Source of the DNA: Methylophilales bacterium UBA4017
Lineage (GTDB): Bacteria; Pseudomonadota; Gammaproteobacteria; Burkholderiales; Methylophilaceae
NCBI GenBank assembly: GCA_002384685.1
Contig: DGAZ01000003.1
Location: 11,459-16,699 of the forward strand
Direction: 5' to 3'
Length of the DNA stretch: 5,241 nt
Of this stretch, positions 1-4,832 are shown one piece after another. The notes below the pieces were generated by a model. It was not told the DNA's origin. It worked only from the letters and a program-made list of their open reading frames with translations, and did not search any database. The stretch's first letter is position 1; every line of letters begins with the position of its first letter. The translations under genes and the position numbers were made by a program.

Positions 1-142
1 AATCGGTAAGAAAGCCTCACATAAAGCAACGGTTATAGGGCTTGGTTTAAGAAAAATTAATCATACAGTCGAGCTAAAGGATACTCCTGAGGTTCGCGGA
101 ATGATTAATTCTATAAATTACCTTCTTAAAGTAGAGAATTAA
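1..142 (+). CDS. rpmD: 50S ribosomal protein L30 (uL30), 3' part only
   Basis: This is the C-terminal 46 residues of ribosomal protein L30, a small protein of the large subunit that binds 23S rRNA. The gene is cut by the left edge and the reading frame begins at base 2. Bacterial L30 is usually about 60 residues, so roughly the first 14 are outside the window. The visible part carries the family core: HKATVIGLGLRKINHTVEL, then DTPEVRGMI, and a C-terminal strand ending YLLKVEN before TAA at 140-142. The rplO ATG follows after a single base, which fits the rpmD-rplO order of the spc operon and suggests coupled translation. Identity is clear from both sequence and position. Confidence 0.96.
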   Translation, partial: IGKKASHKATVIGLGLRKINHTVELKDTPEVRGMINSINYLLKVEN

Positions 143-143
143 T

Positions 144-590
144 ATGAGATTAAATACTATTAAACCAGCAGATGGTTCAAAAAAAAATGCACGGAGAGTG
201 GGTAGAGGTATAGGATCCGGTTTTGGAAAAACAGCTGGAAGAGGACATAAAGGCCAACACTCAAGGACGGGTGGATTTCACAAAGTTGGTTTTGAGGGCG
301 GTCAGATGCCTATTCAGCGAAGACTTCCAAAAAGAGGATTTAACTCTCTTACAAAAGCATACAATGCGACCATAAGAACGAGTGAGCTAAATAAATTAGA
401 TGAAGGTGTCGTTGACTTATTAACTCTTAAGGCGGCTAATCTTATTTCGGAAATCTCATTAACTGCGAAAGTTTTCCTTTCTGGTGAAGTTACTAAGAAG
501 TTTACTTTAGAGGGCGTGGCTTTCACAAAAGGCGCTAAAGCTGCCATAGAAAAAGCTGGCGGAAAAGTTCAGGAAGTTAAAGAGGCTTAA
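144..590 (+). CDS. rplO: 50S ribosomal protein L15 (uL15)
   Basis: L15 is a large-subunit protein that binds 23S rRNA and joins late in 50S assembly. The 148-residue product has the usual family length (about 144-150). Its first 60 residues are the typical extended, Gly/Arg/Lys-rich arm (GRGIGSGFGKTAGRGHKGQ at about residues 20-38, then SRTGG), which reaches into rRNA. The globular C-terminal domain (about 80-148) holds the family signature around KVFLSGEVTKKF and the closing AIEKAGGKV. The ATG at 144 gives the canonical MRLNTIKPADGSKKNARRVGRG start. Only a weak Shine-Dalgarno (GAG, 134-136) precedes it, inside rpmD, so ribosomes probably arrive by coupling. A run of nine A (179-187) lies in the coding region. 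secY begins two bases after the stop. Confidence 0.98.
   Translation: MRLNTIKPADGSKKNARRVGRGIGSGFGKTAGRGHKGQHSRTGGFHKVGFEGGQMPIQRRLPKRGFNSLTKAYNATIRTSELNKLDEGVVDLLTLKAANLISEISLTAKVFLSGEVTKKFTLEGVAFTKGAKAAIEKAGGKVQEVKEA
581..585 (+). promoter_or_regulatory. ribosome binding site that supports the TTG start of secY
   Basis: AGAGG lies seven bases before TTG at 593, inside the last codons of rplO. This spacing is ideal. The next in-frame ATG (629, residue 13 of the chosen protein) has GGGAAG almost touching it, too close to act as a binding site. The protein from TTG also has the short N-terminal arm expected for SecY. Confidence 0.7.
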
Positions 591-592
591 TT

Positions 593-1915
593 TTGGCGCA
601 AGATAGTACATTTGCCGCACTAGGGAAGATGGGGGAGCTTAAAAGCCGCCTGTTATTCTTATTAGGCGCGTTGGTCATATTTCGCTTGGGAGCACATATA
701 CCGGTCCCAGGAATAGATCCAATGGAGCTTAAAAAGCTTTTTGATTCACAGAGTGGTGGCATTCTTGGTATGTTTAATATGTTCTCTGGTGGAGCATTAA
801 GTCGGTTTACAGTCTTTGCTTTAGGAATCATGCCATACATATCTGCGTCAATTATCATGACACTGTTAACGTCTATGACCACGCAGCTTAAGGAGCTAAA
901 AAAAGAGGGCCAAGCTGGACAGAGGGTAATTACAAAATACACAAGACAGCTAACCGTTGTTTTAGCATTGTTCCAAGCATTAGGAATTACAGTAGCTTTG
1001 GAATCTCAGCCTGGACTTGTACTTGATCCGGGATTGATGTTTAGATTAACTGCAATGGTGACTTTGGTGAGCGGAACAATGTTCTTGGTATGGTTAGGAG
1101 AGCAAATAACGGAGAGAGGTATAGGTAACGGTATATCAATGATTATATTTGCAGGTATTGTTGCAGGGCTTCCAAGCGCACTGGGTAATACCCTAGAGCT
1201 TACAAGAACAGGAGCCTTTTCAATACCACTAGTATTTTTTCTTCTTACAGCAGCCATTTTAGTAACGGCATTGGTTGTGTTTGTTGAGCGAGGACAAAGA
1301 AGAATTACTATTAACTATGCAAAAAGACAAATTGGTAATAAATTGTATGGAGGTCAGTCTAGTCATCTGCCACTAAAAATAAATCAAGCAGGGGTAATTC
1401 CTGCAATTTTTGCCTCTAGTGTAATTTTGTTTCCGGCAACTATCGCTGGGTGGTTTGGAACTAGCGAGAGTTTATATTGGTTGAAGGATATTGGGGCTGC
1501 AATTTCACCGGGGCAACCTCTATATATCTTGTTGTTTGCAGCAGCGATAATATTTTTCGCTTACTTTTATACAGCAATTACATTTAATCCGGTAGAGACT
1601 GCTGACAACCTTAAAAAAGGTGGTGCTTTTGTACCAGGCATAAGGCCTGGGGAGCAAACTGCTAAGTATATAGATACTATTGTTGGGCGCCTTACTCTTG
1701 TGGGGGCTATATACGTGACTTTGGTTTGCCTAATGCCGGAGTTTCTTATTTTGAAATTTAATACTCCATTTTACTTTGGGGGGACTTCATTGCTAATTAT
1801 TGTGGTGGTTACAATGGATTTTATGACACAAGTGCAGTCACAAATGATGTCATATCAATACGAAGGTTTGTTAAAGAAAGCTAACTTTAAAGGCAGTTCT
1901 GGGGGCTTAAGGTAA
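593..1915 (+). CDS. secY: protein translocase channel subunit SecY
   Basis: SecY is the channel of the SecYEG translocon, which moves unfolded preproteins across, and membrane proteins into, the inner membrane with SecA or ribosomes. The product is 440 residues, normal for the family. About ten membrane segments can be read, near residues 20-39, 72-97, 118-138, 149-168, 178-197, 210-231, 266-288, 309-330, 366-385 and 392-412. Landmarks are GAHIPVPGID after the first segment, a plug region (about 55-75), GIMPYISASII in segment 2, LGEQITERGIGNGIS before segment 5, and the cytosolic loop GAFVPGIRPGEQTAKYID, whose Arg351 matches the SecA-critical Arg357 of E. coli. The start is TTG. Segment 2 has Thr90 where the family normally has Gln, and the following loop (110-120) is also off consensus. 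The stop overlaps the infA start by one base. Confidence 0.98.
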   Translation: MAQDSTFAALGKMGELKSRLLFLLGALVIFRLGAHIPVPGIDPMELKKLFDSQSGGILGMFNMFSGGALSRFTVFALGIMPYISASIIMTLLTSMTTQLKELKKEGQAGQRVITKYTRQLTVVLALFQALGITVALESQPGLVLDPGLMFRLTAMVTLVSGTMFLVWLGEQITERGIGNGISMIIFAGIVAGLPSALGNTLELTRTGAFSIPLVFFLLTAAILVTALVVFVERGQRRITINYAKRQIGNKLYGGQSSHLPLKINQAGVIPAIFASSVILFPATIAGWFGTSESLYWLKDIGAAISPGQPLYILLFAAAIIFFAYFYTAITFNPVETADNLKKGGAFVPGIRPGEQTAKYIDTIVGRLTLVGAIYVTLVCLMPEFLILKFNTPFYFGGTSLLIIVVVTMDFMTQVQSQMMSYQYEGLLKKANFKGSSGGLR

Positions 1916-2133
1916 TGGCGAAAGAAGATACGATAGAAATGGAGGGTGAAATACTCGAAAACCTTCCGAACGCTACGTTTAAAGTTAAATTAGAGAATGG
2001 CCACGAAGTATTGGGTTATATTTCAGGAAAAATGAGAATGAATTATATTCGAATTTTACCTGGAGATAAGGTGACTGTTGAAATGACACCTTATGATTTA
2101 ACAAAGGCAAGAATAACATTTAGAGCAAAATAA
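1915..2133 (+). CDS. infA: translation initiation factor IF-1
   Basis: IF1 binds the A site of the 30S subunit during initiation and works with IF2 and IF3. The 72-residue product is exactly the usual length and is one S1-type OB-fold domain. Conserved positions include GEILENLPNATFKVKLENGH (11-30), ISGKMR (36-41, with Lys39 and Arg41 in the rRNA-binding loop) and the NYIRILPGDKV strand (43-53), followed by TPYDLTKARI. The ATG shares its A with the secY stop (TAATG), so translation is probably coupled; AAGG at 1909-1912 is too close to serve as a normal binding site, and the G run at 1901-1905 is the better candidate. Placement between secY and rpmJ is the betaproteobacterial arrangement; in E. 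coli infA is far from this operon. Confidence 0.98.
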   Translation: MAKEDTIEMEGEILENLPNATFKVKLENGHEVLGYISGKMRMNYIRILPGDKVTVEMTPYDLTKARITFRAK

Positions 2134-2157
2134 ACTTGTTGTGTAAAAGGAAATATT

Positions 2158-2280
2158 ATGAGAGTTAGAACATCAGTAAAGGCTTTATGCCGAAATTGTA
2201 AGGTTATTAGACGTAAAGGTGTGGTCCGTGTGATCTGTAAAGATCCTCGCCATAAACAAAGACAAGGCGCATGTCACTAA
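2158..2280 (+). CDS. rpmJ: 50S ribosomal protein L36 (bL36), zinc-binding type, slightly extended
   Basis: L36 is the smallest large-subunit protein and packs against 23S rRNA through a zinc ribbon. This gene encodes 40 residues. The zinc ligands are all present: Cys11, Cys14, Cys27 and His32 (C-X2-C-X12-C-X4-H), so it is the zinc-containing (C+) form. The core reads MRVRTSVKALCRNCK, then VIRRKGVVRVICKDPRHKQRQG. Family members of this type normally stop at that final Gly (37-38 residues); here three codons, Ala-Cys-His, follow before TAA. AAGGA at 2147-2151, six bases before ATG, is a good ribosome binding site. It is the last gene of the spc block and is followed by the promoter-bearing spacer before rpsM. 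Confidence 0.96.
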   Translation: MRVRTSVKALCRNCKVIRRKGVVRVICKDPRHKQRQGACH

Positions 2281-2288
2281 TTTTAACA

Positions 2289-2317
2289 TTGTGAAGTGCG
2301 TAAAAAATAGTTATAAT
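2289..2317 (+). promoter_or_regulatory. predicted sigma-70-type promoter of the alpha operon
   Basis: A -35 element TTGTGA (2289-2294, four of six consensus bases) and a perfect -10 element TATAAT (2312-2317) are separated by exactly 17 bases. The start of transcription would fall near 2323-2325, giving a leader of only about 38 bases before the rpsM ATG. It lies in the largest non-coding gap of the window and at the boundary where E. coli also has its alpha operon promoter. In an A+T-rich genome a TATAAT can arise by chance, but spacing and location together make this credible. Not tested. Confidence 0.6.
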
Positions 2318-2319
2318 TT

Positions 2320-2345
2320 AAGGCTTTATTGAAAAAATAGCCCTT
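2320..2345 (+). promoter_or_regulatory. weak hairpin in the rpsM leader
   Basis: AAGGCT (2320-2325) can pair with AGCC plus TT (2339-2342 and 2344-2345) with one bulged C at 2343 and a 13-base loop. It sits at the predicted 5' end of the alpha operon mRNA, about seven bases before the rpsM Shine-Dalgarno GGAG (2352-2355). The stem is short, followed by only four T, so it is neither a convincing terminator nor a recognisable match to the pseudoknot bound by S4 in E. coli. It may be chance. Confidence 0.2.
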
Positions 2346-2361
2346 TTAATTGGAGTGAGTT

Positions 2362-2718
2362 ATGGCCCGTATTGCAGGCGTAAATGTACCAGATAATAAA
2401 CATGCGGAAATTGCATTGACTGCAATTTTTGGTATAGGAAAAGTTACAGCACAAAAAATATGTGCTTCTGTTGGTGTTAACCATTCAACAAAAATAAAAG
2501 ACCTTGATGAGTCTGCGGTTGAAAAAATTAGGGGCGAAATAGAAAAATTTGTTGTAGAAGGCGATCTTCGCAGAGAAGTTTCTATGAACATTAAAAGATT
2601 AATGGACTTAGGATGTTACAGAGGCCTTAGACATAGAAGAGGACTTCCAGTTCGAGGACAAAACACTAAGAATAATGCTAGAACAAGGAAAGGTCCAGTT
2701 AGGGCTATTAGGAAATAA
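2362..2718 (+). CDS. rpsM: 30S ribosomal protein S13 (uS13)
   Basis: S13 sits in the head of the small subunit, binds 16S rRNA, contacts P-site tRNA through its C-terminal tail and forms bridges to the large subunit. The 118 residues match the usual length. The N-terminus MARIAGVNVPDNKHAEIALTAI leads into FGIGKVTAQKIC (about 24-35), the helix-two-turn-helix segment, followed by a helical stalk ending in VEGDLRREVSMNIKRLMDLG and YRGLRHRRGLPVRGQ. The tail NARTRKGPVRAIRK is strongly basic as required for rRNA and tRNA contact. The family motif before it usually reads close to GQRTRTNARTRKG; here it is GQNTKNNARTRKG, with two arginines replaced. GGAG (2352-2355) precedes the ATG by six bases. First gene of the alpha block, 16 bases before rpsK. 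Confidence 0.98.
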   Translation: MARIAGVNVPDNKHAEIALTAIFGIGKVTAQKICASVGVNHSTKIKDLDESAVEKIRGEIEKFVVEGDLRREVSMNIKRLMDLGCYRGLRHRRGLPVRGQNTKNNARTRKGPVRAIRK

Positions 2719-2734
2719 TTAAGGAAAAACGGTA

Positions 2735-3124
2735 ATGGCAAAAGCAAACGTAAGAATAAAAAAGAAAGTTAAAAAAAATGTGGTCGAAGGAATAGCGCAT
2801 GTCCACGCATCTTTTAACAATACAATCATTACTATAACCGATAGGCAAGGTAACGCTTTGTCATGGGCAACATCAGGAGGAGCTGGATTTAAAGGCTCAA
2901 GAAAAAGCACTCCATTTGCAGCCCAGGTTGCGGCAGAGAATGCTGGGAAAGCAGCGCAAGAGTTTGGTGTAAAAAATATTGAAGTTCGTATCAAAGGCCC
3001 TGGTCCTGGGCGTGAATCCTCAGTTAGAGCTTTAAATGCTGTGGGATTGAAAATTACAAGCATCCAGGATGTAACGCCTGTTCCACATAATGGCTGTAGA
3101 CCGCCTAAAAAAAGAAGAATTTAA
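2735..3124 (+). CDS. rpsK: 30S ribosomal protein S11 (uS11)
   Basis: S11 belongs to the platform of the 30S subunit, beside the E site, and helps bind mRNA near the Shine-Dalgarno helix. The product is 129 residues, the standard length. It opens with a lysine-rich arm (about 1-16), then the core GIAHVHASFNNTIITITDRQGN, WATSGGAGFKGSRKSTPFAAQ, and VRIKGPGPGRESSVRAL. The C-terminus PHNGCRPPKKRRI is highly conserved. Asn119 followed by Gly120 is the site that in E. coli S11 is converted to isoaspartate, so the same change is possible here. AAGGA (2721-2725) lies nine bases before the ATG. An A8 run (2771-2778) encodes the lysine arm. It sits between rpsM and rpsD as in other alpha operons. Confidence 0.98.
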   Translation: MAKANVRIKKKVKKNVVEGIAHVHASFNNTIITITDRQGNALSWATSGGAGFKGSRKSTPFAAQVAAENAGKAAQEFGVKNIEVRIKGPGPGRESSVRALNAVGLKITSIQDVTPVPHNGCRPPKKRRI

Positions 3125-3129
3125 TTTTG

Positions 3130-3151
3130 CTTAGTCAAAAATTTAACTAGG
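3130..3151 (+). promoter_or_regulatory. possible hairpin that covers part of the rpsD ribosome binding site
   Basis: CTTAGT (3130-3135) can pair with ACTAGG (3146-3151), a six-pair stem including one G-U pair, with a ten-base A/T-rich loop. The 3' arm takes up the first three bases of the Shine-Dalgarno sequence AGGAG (3149-3153) of rpsD. S4 is the known translational repressor of this operon in E. coli, although there it acts at the rpsM leader. The stem is short and may be weak in the cell, so the regulatory meaning is a guess. Confidence 0.25.
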
Positions 3152-3153
3152 AG
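3149..3153 (+). promoter_or_regulatory. ribosome binding site that supports the TTG start of rpsD
   Basis: AGGAG lies seven bases before TTG at 3161, the strongest and best-spaced Shine-Dalgarno in the window. The protein read from this TTG begins with the conserved MARNLDPKCRQC of zinc-type S4. No ATG before the zinc-binding cysteines could replace it, so TTG is the start. Confidence 0.8.
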
Positions 3154-3160
3154 AGTAAAG

Positions 3161-3790
3161 TTGGCTAGAAATCTAGATCCAAAATGTCGTCAGTGTAGAA
3201 GAGAGGGTGAGAAATTATTCCTCAAGGGTGAAAAGTGTTTCACTGACAAATGTGCAATTGAAAAAAGAAATTATCCTCCGGGGCAACACGGACAGAGGAG
3301 AGCTTCAAGACTTTCAGATTATGGCGTTCAATTACGAGAAAAGCAAAAGCTGAGAAGAATGTACGGAGTTCTTGAAAAGCAATTCCGCGGGTATTATGCA
3401 GAAGCTGATCGACGAAAAGGCATTACTGGGGAAAATCTATTACAACTTCTTGAGTCAAGACTGGACAATGTTGTTTACAAAATGGGTCTTGGTTCATCCA
3501 GAACAGAATCAAGGCAAATTGTAAAACACAATGCTATTTTGGTTAATGGTAAAAGAGTTAATATTCCATCATTCCAAGTTTCTCCGGGTGATGAAGTGTC
3601 TGTTGTTGAGTCGGCTAAGAGTCAATTAAGAATTAAGGGTGCTATTGAGGCTGCGGTTGAAAGAGGTTTTCCAGAATGGCTTGAAGTTGATGTTAAAGCA
3701 TTTAAAGGAATCTTTAAAAACAAACCACAAAGAGATGATCTTCCATCAACAATTAATGAATCGCTTGTTGTTGAGCTGTATTCTAAATAA
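3161..3790 (+). CDS. rpsD: 30S ribosomal protein S4 (uS4), zinc-type N-terminus
   Basis: S4 is a primary 16S rRNA binder that starts 30S assembly and helps set decoding accuracy; in E. coli it also represses its own operon. The 209 residues match the family (about 200-210). The N-terminal domain carries four cysteines, Cys9, Cys12, Cys26 and Cys31 (C-X2-C-X13-C-X4-C), a complete zinc site that is lost in E. coli and many other proteobacteria. YPPGQHGQRR and LSDYGVQLREKQKLRRMYG follow. The S4 RNA-binding domain spans about residues 99-160 (RLDNVVYKMGLGSSRTESRQ, HNAILVNGKRVNIPSFQV). The C-terminus ELYSK is typical. Translation starts at TTG with a strong binding site. It lies 36 bases after rpsK and 33 before rpoA. 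Confidence 0.98.
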   Translation: MARNLDPKCRQCRREGEKLFLKGEKCFTDKCAIEKRNYPPGQHGQRRASRLSDYGVQLREKQKLRRMYGVLEKQFRGYYAEADRRKGITGENLLQLLESRLDNVVYKMGLGSSRTESRQIVKHNAILVNGKRVNIPSFQVSPGDEVSVVESAKSQLRIKGAIEAAVERGFPEWLEVDVKAFKGIFKNKPQRDDLPSTINESLVVELYSK

Positions 3791-3823
3791 TTAATTACAT
3801 AAGAACTGAATAAAAGGATATCT

Positions 3824-4810
3824 ATGCAAAATAGCCCTACTGAGTATTTAAAACCAAGAATAGTCAATGTTGACATTGTAAACAGCCAAAGAGCAAAGGT
3901 TGTTTTAGAGCCAATGGAGAGGGGATTTGGCTTTACCTTAGGAAATGCCTTAAGAAGAGTCCTGCTATCATCAATCCCTGGTTATGCAATAACGGAAGTT
4001 AAGATTGATGGCGTAGTACATGAATACTCAACACTAGACGGTGTTCAAGAAGATGTTGTTGATGTTCTGCTTAACTTAAAAAAAGTAGCATTAAAAATAC
4101 ATGAAGGAACAGAAGCAACAATCAGACTGTCGAAATCAGAAGAGGGGCCAGTTACGGCAGCCGATTTTGATGTGGGGCATGATGTTGAGATTGTAAACCC
4201 TGAACATGTAATCGCACATCTAAATAAAGGCGGAAAACTAAATATCGAGGCTAAAGTAGAGATGGGAAGAGGTTATCAACCTGTTCCGCAAAGAAGGAAA
4301 GGTCCGCAAGAAGATAGCACTATTGGATACATCATGATTGATGCTTCATTTAGCCCAATAAATAAAGTAAGTTATTTCGTAGAAAGTGCTCGCGTTGAGC
4401 AGAGAACCGATTTAGATAAATTAATTCTAGATGTAGAAACTAATGGAGTAGTTGATGCAGAGCAGGCTATAAGAGATGCTGCTAGAATTCTAATGGGACA
4501 ACTATCAGTCTTTGCAAACTTAGAGAGTGAATTAACAGAGGTTGAAGTACAACAAGCACCACAAATTGATCCTGTATTACTGAGACCGGTAGATGATCTT
4601 GAGCTTACAGTGAGGTCAGCCAATTGCTTGAAAGCTGAAAGCATATATTATATTGGCGACTTAATTCAAAGAAATGAAAGCGACTTACTGAAGGCTCCTA
4701 ATTTGGGAAGAAAATCTCTAAATGAGATTAAGGATATTCTCTCTACAAAAGGATTGTCTTTGGGTATGAAAGTTGAAAATTGGCCACCAGCTGGTGTTGA
4801 GAAAGTATAA
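3824..4810 (+). CDS. rpoA: DNA-directed RNA polymerase subunit alpha
   Basis: The alpha subunit dimerises to scaffold assembly of RNA polymerase and its C-terminal domain binds promoter UP elements and activators. At 328 residues it matches E. coli (329). The N-terminal domain (about 1-232) has ERGFGFTLGNALRRVLLSS, including Arg45, needed for contact with beta in E. coli, and IDGVVHEYSTLDGVQEDV. A short linker leads to the C-terminal domain (about 250-320). Its DNA-binding determinant is complete: Arg264, Asn267, Cys268, Gly295, Lys297 and Ser298, equal to E. coli positions 265, 268, 269, 296, 298 and 299. The ATG has AAGGA (3814-3818) five bases upstream. It sits in the standard place between rpsD and rplQ. 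Nothing unusual was seen. Confidence 0.99.
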   Translation: MQNSPTEYLKPRIVNVDIVNSQRAKVVLEPMERGFGFTLGNALRRVLLSSIPGYAITEVKIDGVVHEYSTLDGVQEDVVDVLLNLKKVALKIHEGTEATIRLSKSEEGPVTAADFDVGHDVEIVNPEHVIAHLNKGGKLNIEAKVEMGRGYQPVPQRRKGPQEDSTIGYIMIDASFSPINKVSYFVESARVEQRTDLDKLILDVETNGVVDAEQAIRDAARILMGQLSVFANLESELTEVEVQQAPQIDPVLLRPVDDLELTVRSANCLKAESIYYIGDLIQRNESDLLKAPNLGRKSLNEIKDILSTKGLSLGMKVENWPPAGVEKV

Positions 4811-4832
4811 CTGATAGATTTGGAGTAATATA

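Noticed and set aside
314..547. Open frame on the minus strand inside rplO
   Set aside because: It lies wholly opposite a clear L15 gene, has no recognisable domain and no ribosome binding site I could see. It is a shadow of the coding strand.
629..631. ATG as the secY start in place of TTG at 593
   Set aside because: It would remove the N-terminal arm, and its only purine-rich upstream stretch nearly touches the ATG. TTG has a well-spaced AGAGG.
577..1257. Minus-strand open frames opposite secY (577-942 and 1006-1257)
   Set aside because: Both mirror the hydrophobic secY frame and show low-complexity Ser/Pro/Ile-rich translations without family resemblance.
2283..2288. TTAACA as an alternative -35 element
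   Set aside because: It matches five of six consensus bases but lies 23 bases from TATAAT, too far, and no good -10 sits at the proper distance.
2322..2347. Rho-independent terminator between rpmJ and rpsM
   Set aside because: The possible stem has four solid pairs plus two after a bulge, a 13-base loop and only four T after it. That is too weak to call a terminator, so read-through from the spc genes remains likely.
2346..3063. Minus-strand open frames opposite rpsM and rpsK
   Set aside because: They sit across two conserved ribosomal genes and have no independent evidence of coding.
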